Origin: Chlorops oryzae
Taxonomy: Eukaryota; Arthropoda; Insecta; Diptera; Chloropidae
Length of the DNA: 64,000 nucleotides
Direction of reading: 5' to 3'
NCBI GenBank assembly: GCA_020466095.1
Contig: CM035806.1
Span: forward strand, 113,667,080-113,731,079
Shown: positions 52,550 to 63,734 of the stretch, in pieces
Layout of the letters: the number at the start of each line of letters is the position of its first letter
Numbering within the stretch: position 1 is the stretch's first letter
Notes under the pieces: model-generated
What the model saw: the letters and a program-made list of their open reading frames with translations, nothing else
The model's database searches: none
Told to the model about the DNA's origin: nothing
Made by a program: the position numbers and the translations under genes

Positions 52550-54580
52550 CTATATATGTAGAAATGCACGCTTGGTAACGTTGTAAAGGGAGTAAATGTG
52601 TATTGTATTGTAGCATTCGTGGTGGCAGCAATGCACAGTCAGCTTAGAAGCTGGATTCTTCATATTAAACAGGTAAATCAAAGGTCTGTGGTCACTTTTG
52701 ACCAAAAAGTTTCTTCCGTAAACATACGGTCTAAAATAAGTAATGGCGAAATGAATTGCTAGTAGTTCCTTTTCTATGATCGCTTTATTTAGTTCTCCTT
52801 TTTGAAAAGTTCTGGAAATGAAGGCAATTGGAAGTTCCTGACCGTCGTGCTCCTGACTAAGCACTGCTCCACAAGCGAAGTTGCTTGCGTCCACAGTAAT
52901 AATAAATTTCTTATTGAAATCTGGGTATTGCAAGATTGGAGGATTGATTAACGAATTTTTGAGTGTTTCGAAAGCTTGATCACATTCTTGTGTCCAAATG
53001 AAATTGACATTTTTTCTAGTTAATCTGTTCAGAGGTCTAGCAATATTAGCGAAATCTTGTATAAATCTTCTATAAAAATTTACCATGGCTACGAAGCTGC
53101 GTACTTCGTCTCGGTTTTGAGGTTTTGGGTATTTTGATAGTGCTTCAATTTTTTGTTTGTTTGGTAAAATACCTTTATCTGTGCAATGATGACCTAAGAA
53201 TATTACTTCATTTTTATATAATTCACATTTTTGAGGATTAAGTTTTAGATTGTATTTTCTACAAGTTTTGAATACCTTTTCTAGATTTTTTTTGTGGTGC
53301 TCTATTGAGCATCCTATGACTATAATATCGTCTATATACAGGAATGCCTGATGAGGTTCCAAGCCCGAGAATGCCAAGTTCATCATTCTTGCAAACGAGT
53401 TTGGAGCTACATTCAATCCAAATGGTAAAACCTTCCACTGAAATGAACCGCTCTGTGTACTGAACGATGTAAACTCGCGTGAATCTTTTTCAATTGGCAC
53501 CTGGTGAAAGCCTGAGTACAAGTCCAGGATACTAAAAAATTTTGCTTTTCCCAATTCGTCAAGTATATCGTCCATCCTAGGCAATGGATACTTATCCGGG
53601 ATCAGCTTTTTGTTCAACTGCCTATAATCGATACACATTCTCCACTTTTTTTCTTTATTATTGGATTTTTTGGGGACCAGTATGACGGGACTATTATAGT
53701 CTGAAATGGAGGGTTCTATTAAGCCATCTTTAAGTAGTTTGTTGACCTGTCTATTAACTTCATCTTTTTGGGTTTGGGGTAATCTATAGTTTTTGGAACA
53801 CACCGGATTTAGGTCTTTCAATCTTAGTTTTTGCTCATAAAAGTTGTTTATAGTCATTTTGTCGGTTTCAAGAGCAAATATGTCGTTATATTTTTCGACA
53901 AGTTCAGACACAATCTCACGTGAAAATTCTGGACTATTTTTGTTTAACTGTTCCTTAAGTTTCTTAACACGGTCACTTATGTGATTAACCTTGTCAATTT
54001 GATAAATGTGAAAATTTGATAAATTCTCATGAGAGATATATTTTGCATTTATTACTACTGGCTTATCTGTTGTGTTAAGTACTAGTGCATACGCGTTATT
54101 TGCATGCACTACAGTTCGTGCAATGAAGACTCCATTGGTCACTTCTTGGGAATGAATCACCAAAGATCCAGTGCCATTTTCCAAGCGAATTTTACGGACG
54201 GACTGACTGCGAGGTGGTGCTACTATTGTGTTTTCAATGGGACCTGTTAAAATGTCCAAAACCGCTAGTTTATTGTTGACAAAAAAAGACAATGTCATGT
54301 CCTCATACGAGATGTGACATTTAAGACCCTTAATAAAGTCTTTGCCCAAAATACCATTCGAAGGTATCGAGAAATCATCCTGCACTACATGAAGCTTGTG
54401 ATAAATTATATGGTTTCCAATATATATTTCTACGGTTGTTGTTCCTAATGATTGAATCAAGTTATTTGTTATGCCTCTAATTTGTATGACTTCGTTTTGA
54501 TTCAGCTCCGAGATGTGTATGCTGCTTTCTTTAATGATTGAAATATCGGCTTGTGTGTCGACCAAAAATGACAACTCCAA
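52550..54580 (-). pseudogene. Gypsy pol: protease, reverse transcriptase, partial RNase H
   Basis: A minus-strand frame with a retroviral-type protease (LVDTQADISII in place of the usual DTGA; GILGKDF), reverse transcriptase (IDYRQLNKKLIPDKYPLPR, FSILDLYSGFHQV, LPFGLNVAPNSF, LYIDDIIVIG) and RNase H start (VDASNFACGAVLSQ, SDHRPLIYLF). RT wording is closest to 412/mdg1. The frame then runs into LTR sequence and ends without the rest of RNase H or integrase. DTQA instead of DTGA would weaken the protease. It lies in the -1 frame relative to gag. Confidence 0.9.
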
Positions 54581-55256
54581 TTCAGATAGTGACGTGCCTA
54601 CTAAGACAAAATCGCTGAAGTCCGAACCAAAGGTGAATATATTAAGTTTTGATTTTAATTTTGACTGTCCCCCAGGTTCATTTGCTGGGGGGCCTGTGCG
54701 TTTTCCGCGACCCTTACATTTTGGGTTCTAGAATTTCTATCTGCCGGGGTACTGGTGGAGGGATTTGAGTTTGAATTTCCCCGCGAATTGCCTCTATATG
54801 GCCTGCTTGGTCTTCCTCTGTACTGAGAACGTTGGTGAGGTTGATTGGAATTTTGTCTCCCGTAACTTCTCTGCTGATTTGGTAGATAACGGCCTCTGCC
54901 GTGTCCTCTATATGAATGGGTTTGGTTTCGATTGAAACGTTCATATGCCAAAACCTGTCTATGGGCATTATCACTATTGGTTTCGGTTATAAGTTTTGCG
55001 ATTACTTCCTTTGGGTCAGAAAACTTTGCTGCTGCCAGACAAGTTCTTACAGAGTCTGTTTTGGCTGACAATTTGCAAATTTCGACAGTTTTCTCTGTCG
55101 CCATTTGTTGAGAATTGGTTTCAGGGATCCCCTCTATTATTAAGGCTCTTTTGAAAGCATCCGCCAAGAGTTCTGCTTCAAATTTTCCTTTTGTTTTTTT
55201 TGTAAAAAGGGAAGGTGTAGCATTCGTGGTGGCAGCAATGCACAGTCAGCTTAAAA
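52605..55256 (-). mobile_element. Deleted Ty3/Gypsy retrotransposon (412/mdg1-like), minus strand
   Basis: The interior encodes part of gag and most of pol. The same 37-bp sequence (GTAGCATTCGTGGTGGCAGC...) flanks both sides at 52605-52642 and 55217-55254; on the minus strand it ends ...GAATGCTACA, as an LTR 3' edge would. So the right copy is the edge of the 5' LTR, now fused to internal gag, and the left copy is the last ~38 bp of the 3' LTR fused to RNase H. Integrase, the gag N-terminus, primer-binding site and polypurine tract are absent. Confidence 0.78.
54655..55216 (-). pseudogene. Gypsy gag C-terminal part, 5' truncated
   Basis: Reads KGKFEAELLADAFKRALIIEG into an Arg/Gly/Gln-rich tail (RGHGRGRYLPNQQRSYG) used for RNA binding in 412-like Gag in place of a zinc knuckle, and stops after NLGDSQN. 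The open frame begins at the LTR fusion without a proper start; the ATG at 55167 is internal. The pol frame overlaps it by tens of bases at -1, as expected for frameshift expression. No canonical slippery heptamer is obvious in the overlap. Confidence 0.82.
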
Positions 55257-55805
55257 ATCGTGAATTCGTTCTCACAAAGTATTTTCAAGATAAGCTTCGT
55301 TCCCACAAAGTATTTTCAAGATAAGCTTCAGACGCAACTCGATACTTCAGTTATGCGCTGACTTATCACTTTCAGCTTAGCCACGACGAATGCTGTCCCT
55401 GCTTTTTAACTTTAAGTTTGAAGTTGTTAACATTTTATTTTGAATAAAGACGAAGTAGTCTAAAAACTGCTATCGACTCAGAGTGACATGCTCCTCTGAA
55501 GTTAAATAGAAAACCAAGTGCGTTTAATAAAAGAAGATAACTTTATAGTATCAATATGATACAGTACAGCCGATACGTTTCATTTTTTGCAGGGCCGTTC
55601 TATGGCGTCACCGACATCTGTCGAACTAATTTTTATGTTCCTTTTCAAAATCGGTAACATAGGCCAAAAACTCAAGTCCTTACATTTAATCGTTTTCTTT
55701 GTATTTCCATTCAAAAAGTGATTTTGTATCAATTTGATACTTACAGCGGATCCGGGTTAATATTGCTTGGATATGTTTTTTTTATTTTCATATAAATGTA
55801 TGTAT
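55217..55805. other. Probable Gypsy LTR remainder and unassigned sequence
   Basis: Starts with the 37-bp LTR edge, then a 28-bp tandem pair (CACAAAGTATTTTCAAGATA... at 55271-55328), AATAAAG at ~55443 and two hairpins GTATCAATATGATAC (~55547) and GTATCAATTTGATAC (~55729). I could not set the outer LTR boundary or a target duplication. Confidence 0.45.
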
Positions 55806-56143
55806 CAGTCGCTCAGCTGTTTTCGCCGCGTTCGGTTGCGATTTTGAACGCTTCAGAGAGTTAAATTGGTAAAACAAGTAAAACACCAATAAGAAGATAC
55901 AGAATTTGTCACTTTTTCTCGGGAGTCGATCCGTGTTGCTGCTGAGTCGGTTCCAGGGACCTCTGCTCGTAAAAAGTCAATTCAGAAGTTCAAATTTAAC
56001 ATTTCTTTTTCCTCAAAGATAAGTATATTTTGTGTTTGTATATACATATACACATAAATAGTTAACAAAAAACTCTTTGTAGAGAAAGAGACGGCTGGTT
56101 GCTGCAGCTGATACAGCTGTCAGCTGATCATCAATATTGAGTG

Positions 56144-57726
56144 ATGCCAATCGATCGCTCACCTCAAAAGCTTACTCAAAAGCTTACTGAAAAGCTTATC
56201 GTTGACACAAACCATGGCATAAATCAGGTTCCACAACAACCCAGCAAACAAATCCTCAGTGACAACGAAACTGTCGATCAGTCCGCAGGAAATAACCATT
56301 TCGCAGTGGCGAAAAGCCATTTCCAGAGGCCACGTTCTTTCTCCTCCAGCGAAATCAATTTGAACTCTTTAAAGAAAAACTGCTCCTGAACCCTGTTCAA
56401 ACTGTTATATCGGATGCAGCTCCAATTTCTTCTCACATGCCTTGTGCTTCAATAAAAAGCTCAACTAATTCAGGTAAAGCAGCTGTAGATGCAATTAATA
56501 ATCAAAATAATATGGGAAAAAAACATAGTGAACAGCAAGCGGTGCTAATTGGCATGCATCGGTACGTTAATATAACGAAAAGAAAAAGAAGCCCGGCGGG
56601 AAAAGGTGATGCTAGGGCTAAACTCAATAAAATTGATACCATATCAACTCCTCCTAAAACCTTGTTAGGTAACCGATTTGCTCCACTAGCTGAAAACTCC
56701 GATGAAGCTTCATCCGAAAATCAGCCAAAGAAAGAACTTAAACCGCTACCAATCTATTTACGTGAGCGTAGCTCTAACGAACTTGTTGCCAGTTTAGCTC
56801 AACTTTTAGGTAAAAACAACTTTCATATTGTCCCGTTGACAAAAGGAAATATCCATGAAACTAAAATTCAAACAAATACGCAAGAAAATTACCGCAAAGT
56901 AGTTAAACACTTAGAGAGTCGAAATAATAACTTTTACACCTACCAATTAAAGAGCAGCAAAGGAATTGCTGTAGTGATAAAAGGTATAGAAGCAGACGTT
57001 GATACCAACGATATTAAAAACGGCCTTGGCGAAAAGGGTTTCCATGCTAGGGCAGTAATAAATATTATTAATAGAGCTAAAGTTCCGCAGCCAATGTTTA
57101 AAGTTGATCTTTTACCAGACAACCTGAAGCTTAAAAAAAATGAAACTCATCCTATTTATAATTTGATATATTTATTAAATCGAAAATATACAGTTGAAGA
57201 GCCACACAAAAGAAATGGGCCTGTCCAATGTGCTAACTGCCAAGAGTTTGGACACACTAAAACATATTGCACATTACGCACTGTATGCGTTATATGTGGA
57301 GAGCTTCATCATAGCTCCGTTTGCAATAAAAAACTGCAGAACGATCGCAGCTTAGTTAAATGCAGTAATTGCCAAGAAAACCATACCGCAAATTACAGGG
57401 GCTGCCTGGTCTACCAAGACTTGAAGCAGCGTATTAACATTCGAAAAGAATCGGCGCGAAATCCTTCAAAAAATATTCTTGTGTCTGCTTTAGCAGCTCC
57501 TCGAAACTTTGCTTCTAATCCAGTTATGTCAGGAGTTTCATATGCAAGTGCATTAAAGTCCGCGAATACAGTAATACAACCTACAAATTCGGCTAGCAAT
57601 TTAGAAATTATGATTTCCACACTAACACAAAGCTTGTCCCAATTTATGCAATCAATGCAAAGCTCAATAGACAGGATTGGGCAAATGCAAACACAATTAA
57701 TGACAGCTCTTTTGGAAAAAATATGA
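56144..57726 (+). pseudogene. Jockey ORF1 (Gag-like) with a one-base frameshift
   Basis: Begins MPIDRSPQKLTQKL and is open to 56389. It then lacks one base in the A-run at 56373-56377; the downstream frame runs through ISSHMPCASIKSS to 57726. The second part carries the Jockey PRE_C2HC-type region (VVIKGIEADVDTNDIKN, PQPMFKVDL) and three zinc knuckles (CANCQEFGHTKTYC, CVICGELHHSSVC, CSNCQENHTANYRGC), and ends in a Gln/Met-rich helix. The protein binds the LINE RNA. Translation could also start at the in-frame ATG 56437, which gives the last 429 residues. The stop overlaps the ORF2 start (ATGA). Confidence 0.85.
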
Positions 57727-60377
57727 GTATCTTAAAAATATGTGCATGGAACGCAAACGGGTTAACCAAGCACAAGCTAGAATTACAAAATTTTCTTACC
57801 CGCGAAGAAGTTGACGTAATGCTTCTTTCCGAAACTCACTTAACAAATAAGAACTTCTTTTCAATTCCTGGATATGTATTTTACAAAATAAACCATCCGG
57901 ATGGTAAGGCACATGGGGGCACCGGTATCCTTATCCGAAATAGAATACGGCACTTTTTCTCAGGTTCCTACGACAAAGAATTTATTCAGGCCACAACAAT
58001 ATGCGTGCAATATAAAAATAAAAACTTGGCTATATCGGCAGTCTACTGCCCACCTCGATTCAGTGTCAGCGAAAGAATGTTCTTAGATTTCTTTAAAACA
58101 TTAGGAGACAAGTTTCTTGCAGCAGGGGACTACAACGCGAAACATACGTTTTGAGGTTCCCGTATTTGCAATCCAAAGGGACAACAATTTTACAGGGCAG
58201 TTGTTGACAAAAATAATAGACTGGGCTTTGCTTCCCCTAGACAGCCTACTTACTGGCCGACAGACCCAAATAAAATCCCTGACCTTTTAGATTTCGGAAT
58301 CACAAAGGGCATTAAAAGGGAATATATCTCAACACGCTCATTGTCCGATCTATCGTCAGATCATTCACCCATAGTTTTCCTTCTACATGAACTTCAAAGA
58401 CAAGTTCAGGTTTCTTCCAGACTAACAAATTCAAGAACCAATTGGTTAAAGTATAAAAAATATATAAGTTCACATATTCATACAAATTATAAGATTGCAA
58501 ACAATGACCACATTGATGATGCCGTTACAGTACTCAATTCTATTTTAACTTCGGCAGCAGAGAGCTCTACTCCTATCAGTAGCAATAGGGAAAGCAAAAA
58601 TCCATCAAATGCCGAAATTGAAAATCTAGTCGCTGAAAAAAGAAGATGTAGACGCAAATGGCAACATTTCCGATCGCCATCATCAAAACATAAACTAAAA
58701 GAAGCTGAAAAGAAGCTTAGAGCTGCTTTAATTAGAGAAAAACAAATTCAACAACATAATTTTGTTCAAAACCTTTCTCCGAAAGGCACATATCAAACAG
58801 CCTTCTGGTCATCAAGTCGTCGCAAGACCCCCGTAGAGGGTGAATCCCCTATAAGAAATCTAGATGGCAGTTGGGCGCGTAACGACGAAGAGAAAGCTTC
58901 TGCATTTGCATTGCACCTTAGTAAAGTTTTCCAACCAAATCCGAGTACTTTAGGGTACATAATCCGAACTCATCCCGAAAACACTCAAAGAATTTTCATT
59001 ACTATTACTCCAAGAGACATTTGCAATGTCATAAAAAATGAATTAGTATGCAAAAAAGCCCCTGGGTTTGATTTTATTACCCCAGTAATGCTAAAAAATT
59101 TACCTTTGGTAGCGGTGACTTTTTTAACAGTCCTTTTTAATGCTATAATAAAGCACGGATATTTTCCAAATGTATGGAAAAGGGCGGTTATAAAAATGGT
59201 GCGTAAGCCAGGAAAAGATCATACTCAGGTTTCATCTTATCGACCTATTAGCCTTCTCCCTTGTCTCTCTAAATTATTTGAAAAATTACTGATATCCAAA
59301 TTAACACCATTTCTCCAAGAGCAAAGTATTATTCCCCCACATCAGTTTGGGTTTAGAAAAAAACACAGTACTATCGAACAAGTTAATCGTATTACTAATG
59401 AAATAAGAAATGCATACGAACATCGCGAATACTGGTCAGCTGTTTTCTTAGACGTCCAACAAGCTTTCGACAAAGTATGGTATGACGGGCTTAAATACAA
59501 AATTAGACGCTTACTTCCTCAAAAATTTCACGATGTCTTCGAATCTTACCTTAATAATAGAAAGTTCCAAGTAAAACATAATTCGTTTACAACCAAAGAT
59601 TTTGAAATAAACGCAGGAGTACCGCAAGGTAGTGTAGCCGGGCCTTTTCTTTATCTCATATTTGCTGCCGATATTCCTATCGACAATCAGGTCGTAATAT
59701 CAACGTTTGCTGATGACACAGCTATCTTAAGTAGACATAAAAATGTAGTAATATCAGCTTCCAAGCTTCAAACTCATCTTAATAAAATTCAAAACTGGCT
59801 GGCTTTGTGGCGTATTAAAATAAATGAGTTAAAATGCCATCATGTCACATTTACGCTCAACCGAAAAGTCTGTCCAGACCTATTTCTGAACAATATCCGA
59901 ATTCCCCAAAAGGAGGAGGTAACATACCTTGGCATTCATCTAGATAAAAGATTGACTTGGCGAAAGCACATTGAGACCAAAAGAACTCAAATTAAACTTA
60001 AGGCTAACAGCCTGCACTGGCTCACAAACTATCGCTCTCCCCTCAAACTGGAATACAAAATTCTTTTATACAATCAGGTCATAAAACCAATTTGGACCTA
60101 CGGCTTACAACTCTATGGTAATGCAAGTGTTTCAAATATAGATATCCTGCAAAGAGCACAATCTAAAATACTAAGGTCCATCTTAGGAGCGCCTTGGTTT
60201 ATTACAAATGAAAATATTCATAGAGAGCTCAACATAGAAATGGTTAAATCAGAGTTCACCAAAATTAAAGAGAAATATTTCCAAAAATTGCAAAGTCACG
60301 TGAATCCTCTTGCAGTAAGACTCGCAAATACGACCACAGTTTCGAGATTAAAAAGAAAAGACCGACCATCAGTGTGA
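57723..60377 (+). pseudogene. Jockey ORF2 (endonuclease and RT) with one nonsense codon
   Basis: It starts at ATG 57723 inside the ORF1 stop. The endonuclease has ICAWNANGL, LLSETHL, VYCPPR, GDYNAKHT and SDLSSDHSPIVF. A TGA at 58152-58154 stands where Jockey elements have Trp (HT-W-GSR), splitting the endonuclease; the frame is otherwise continuous. The RT has KMVRKPGKDH, YRPISLLPCLSKLFEKLL, FLDVQQAFDKVW, GVPQGSVAGPFLY and FADDTAIL (Phe replaces Tyr, normal in Jockey). A C-terminal region with YGLQLYG follows and the natural stop is TGA at 60375-60377. A G-to-A change in one Trp codon explains the only stop. Confidence 0.92.
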
Positions 60378-60731
60378 AAGGGCTCCAGCCGACAATTCAG
60401 CACGTGTGAAGTAAAAGTGCAGTCCTTGCCGCGTATCACACGTTAAGATCGTGGCGTATTCCTTACGCATTCCGCCATTTCATACGTTTTCCTCATTTAA
60501 TAACAATCGATAAATGCATAATTGGCTCAACCTCCAGCAGATTTATGCCTAGCTTTTCTTAACCGAGGCCAGCGAACAAATTATATTACGTATTATAAGT
60601 GTATGATCCAAATATGCTTAATGATACGTAATTATGTAAAATAGAATTAAGATTGTAAAACTTATTGTAAGACTCTTATATCCAAGGAGTGATACAATAA
60701 ATAAGAATACTGTTTAAAAAAAAAAAAAAAT

Positions 60732-61813
60732 TACACCTTTCATTCGCCTTGATGAACCTATGTTGCGAATTTGAAGCTTCTACGCATTTTACTTCGGAAG
60801 TTACGAAAAATCTTCATTTGTGGGCGTAACAGTGGGCGGGCCTTATAAAAATTTTTCCTACACCTTTCATTCGTCTTAGTCAACATATTTTGCGAATTTG
60901 AAGCGTCTACGCCTATTAATTCGGAAATAATAAAAAATCTCCATTTGTGGGCGTGGCAGTGGGCGGGCCTCATAAAATTTTTTCCTACACCTTGCATTCG
61001 CCTTGGTCAACCTATGTTGCGAATTTGAAGCGTCTACGCTTTTTAATTCGGAACTTACAAAAAATCTCCATTTGTGGGCGTGGCATTGGGCGCGCTACAT
61101 AAATTTTTGTTCCTACACCTTTCATTTGCCTTGGTCAACCTATGGTGAGATTTTGAAGCCTCTACGCCTTTTACCTCGGAAGTTACGAAAAATCTTCATT
61201 TGTGGGCGTGGCAGTGGGCGGACCACATACAATTTTTCCTACACCTTTTACTCGCCTTTGTAAACCTATGTTACGAATTTGAAGCTTCTACGCCTTTTAA
61301 TTCACAAGTTACGATTAGCCCTTATTTGTGGGCTTATATGTGGGCGTGGCTCGAGGAGGGCGGCGTCCATTTTTTTCCAGGATATGTCCCTTTTTGTAGT
61401 TTAGCAGTACACCAAATATCAATGAAATGTGTTGAGTGGTTCGCAAGTTACAAGCATTTTACTGAAAACACAATAAAGTAATTTGTGGGCGTGGCAGTGG
61501 GCGGATGTCTCCCATTTTTACTTAGGATCATACTCGGACCTCGATATACATGTGTACCAAATTTCGACTTCATTGGTTCAGCCGTTTCGGAGAAGATCCG
61601 ACCACGGACGGACGGGCAGACGGACGGACGGACAGACGGACAAACGGACGGACAGACGGACAGACGGACAGACGGACAGACGGACATGTCTAAATCGATT
61701 CAGTTTTTGATCCTGATCATTTCTATATATATTTGTCTATATCTCCGGAGCTTAATTCTCCCTGTTACAAGATTCGCACAAAACTTATATACCGCGCTTA
61801 CGCTGGGTATAAA
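60732..61813 (-). mobile_element. Helentron-like element family A, copy 8 (3' end lost)
   Basis: The minus-strand 5' end (TTTTATACCCAGCGTAAGCG) is at the right and the GTCY tract at 61601-61686; five diverged 127-bp units (60732-61310) run left until the Jockey poly-A. The 3' hairpin and ACTTGT end are missing. Confidence 0.86.
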
Positions 61814-61976
61814 AATGAACTACAAATTGATTTCTTCCAGGAAAATCGTAAAGTCCAACATAAAATCTAAGCTACCGCAAAAGCATGCGCAAAAACGTCG
61901 ATTTTTGGTTTTTACTAAGCAAAATGAATAAATGAATTTTTAACCATTTGCGAAAAAAATTTCTTATCAATAATAT

Positions 61977-62960
61977 TTACATATTTTTATAAAGAAATAA
62001 ATTTTTTTCCAAATTGGAACTTAAAAGTCTAGTTCGACTTTCATTGTAAACTATTCCCGAAATTGAAAAAATACGCTCGCTTGTCGCTGAGCTCGCTGGA
62101 ATAGCCAAAATTTTTTGTGCAACTTTTTTTAAAAATTTCAAATTATCTGCATTTCGCCAAAATGTAAAAATATTTAAATCTGGTGACACACTCATATTGA
62201 GATACCTATAGATCTCCGAATCCATAATAGTTGTTTGAATTTTGCGTTTTTTGCATGCATTTATATCTAGGAATTCGGCAAATTCGTGGTCCTTATGAGA
62301 ATCCAAATTTTCTAAATCATAATTTTCACTGTCTTCAGTTTTATATTCTTCTAAAATTGCTTTTACGGAAGCTAAGACATGTGTCTTTTTGTCTTCAGAT
62401 AAAAAGTTTAACTCTTCAAATGGTGGATTTAAGAACAATCCAATTAAATAAAGAGTATAAGTTGAAATCGCTTTTTTAATGATGAAAGTGTTAAAGATTT
62501 CAATTGGACAATTACATCAGAGTGAAGAGCTCCTGCTTCACAAGTTTTTGCCAATTTTTCTGACCATAAAACGAAGAAATGTATAGTAGGCTCCTTATCG
62601 GAACTTAACTTTTCGGAGCATTCCTTAAAAGGTTGTAAGAATGTAACAAAATACCGTAACAAATTAAAGTCTATATCAGAAATACGTTGTAACTCGTTTC
62701 TATTCAACAAAAGCACTTTAATTTCATCTTGCATATCAAATATGCTCTGAAGCATAGTATGTTAAATATTGAGTTCCATCTAGTTTTTACTTCTTGCTTT
62801 AATATTTTAGACAATTTGTTGTTTAGTTCAGAGTGCTTGAAATACTTGACTAATTTTTTGGCAGAGTCTATTAATAACTTAATTTCAGGCAAGGGATTTT
62901 TTTCGAATACATCGTCTATTGTCAAATTTAAATTGTGGCATGCACAGGACAACCTTTTGT
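61977..62960 (-). pseudogene. hAT-4 (Ac-like) transposase, broken
   Basis: Minus-strand segments, in transposase order: TDNGANVVSAF and SCACHNLNLTIDD (62900-63000), KTRWNSIFNIL (~62760-62790), LLNRNELQRISDIDFNLLR with a FFVLWSEKLAK segment (62444-62755), then LNIFTFWRNADNLKFLKKVA and ASSATSERIFSISG (61977-62440), the hAT dimerisation motif. Frameshifts near 62440 and 62755 break it. The N-terminal BED finger is lost in a deletion; only the terminal region remains at 63010-63332. Confidence 0.83.
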
Positions 62961-63159
62961 AATGACTAAAGGCGCTTACGACATTTGCGCCATTGTCTGT
63001 TACAATTATAAAAAAAAATTCAACTTTTTACTATAAGAAAAATTTGGTGTACACATCCGCGACTCCTAGAAGTATAACTTAGCAGAATATTTACAAAATA
63101 TTCCCCATAGGCAGCGCAGCTTGCAATATATCGATAGCTAGTCGATAAATTTCTAGTTA

Positions 63160-63332
63160 GGATTTGTTATTATTTGGCATATGAAATAAATAAGCGTCGT
63201 GAGTCGTGTTTTCAGGTTAAAACACGCTCAAGCACGGCTCACGGCACGAAACCTGATTTCAGTCACATGCAACCGTGTTTTTTGTCGTGTTCGTGCGTGA
63301 CACGGAAAAAGCATGGCACGCGCCCATCTCTA
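63160..63332 (-). mobile_element. Terminus of hAT-4 with CACG subterminal repeats
   Basis: The end reads GGCACGCGCCCATCTCTA, the same 18-bp terminus as at 20070. About 150 bp inside are many CGTG/CACG words (GTCGTG, CACGGCACG). It is inserted in a family B fragment (B8) that continues at 63333. Confidence 0.72.
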
Positions 63333-63412
63333 GTGTCGGGTATCACGATCAGCGTCAGCAGGAGATTCGATTTAGACACGTCCGTCCGTCTGTCTGTTCG
63401 TCTGTGCGTACT
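63333..63412 (+). mobile_element. Helentron-like family B fragment (B8)
   Basis: GTGTCGGGTATC then ATCAGCGTCAGCAGGAGATTC and a short GTCY tract, the 5' portion of family B with an internal deletion. Confidence 0.7.
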
Positions 63413-63435
63413 TTTATTCTTAATGGTGATAAATT

Positions 63436-63712
63436 TTAAACTGTCAGCTGTTTGTTGTTTTCAACTGTTTTTCACAAGCGAAAATGCAATACAGTATATT
63501 CTGCTTAGCTACATTCAATTATTTTCCAGACAATTTTATGCACTTTCGCAAAAAATGCACCTACCTGATTTTTTTTAGCTGCATTATTGAGGCACATATC
63601 AGAATTTCTTTAACAACACATGTCAGGCGCTTAAAAGAACGCCGTCCAAATAGTAATTTTATTAACAAAAAACATATTTAACTTTGGCAACAAAAGGATA
63701 ATTCTTTCATAA
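63436..63712 (+). repeat. Fourth copy of the palindrome-core repeat
   Basis: CTGTTTGTTGTTTTCAACTG through AAAACATATTTAACTTTG matches 42378-42620 in the right palindrome arm with about 8-10% differences, so the unit is a dispersed repeat family. Confidence 0.82.
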
Positions 63713-63734
63713 CTGACTACACCATTTTCAACTG

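Larger units (their letters stand above)
55806..60730 (+). mobile_element. Jockey-clade LINE, nearly complete
   Basis: A likely 5' end lies near CAGTCGCTCAGCTGTTTTCG (a Jockey-type start), followed by a 5' UTR, ORF1, ORF2 overlapping by 4 bp, a ~340-bp 3' UTR, AATAAA near 60696 and a poly-A tail (60716-60730). The tail abuts a truncated family A element; no target duplication is visible, so one side has been rearranged. Two point lesions break the ORFs. Confidence 0.88.
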
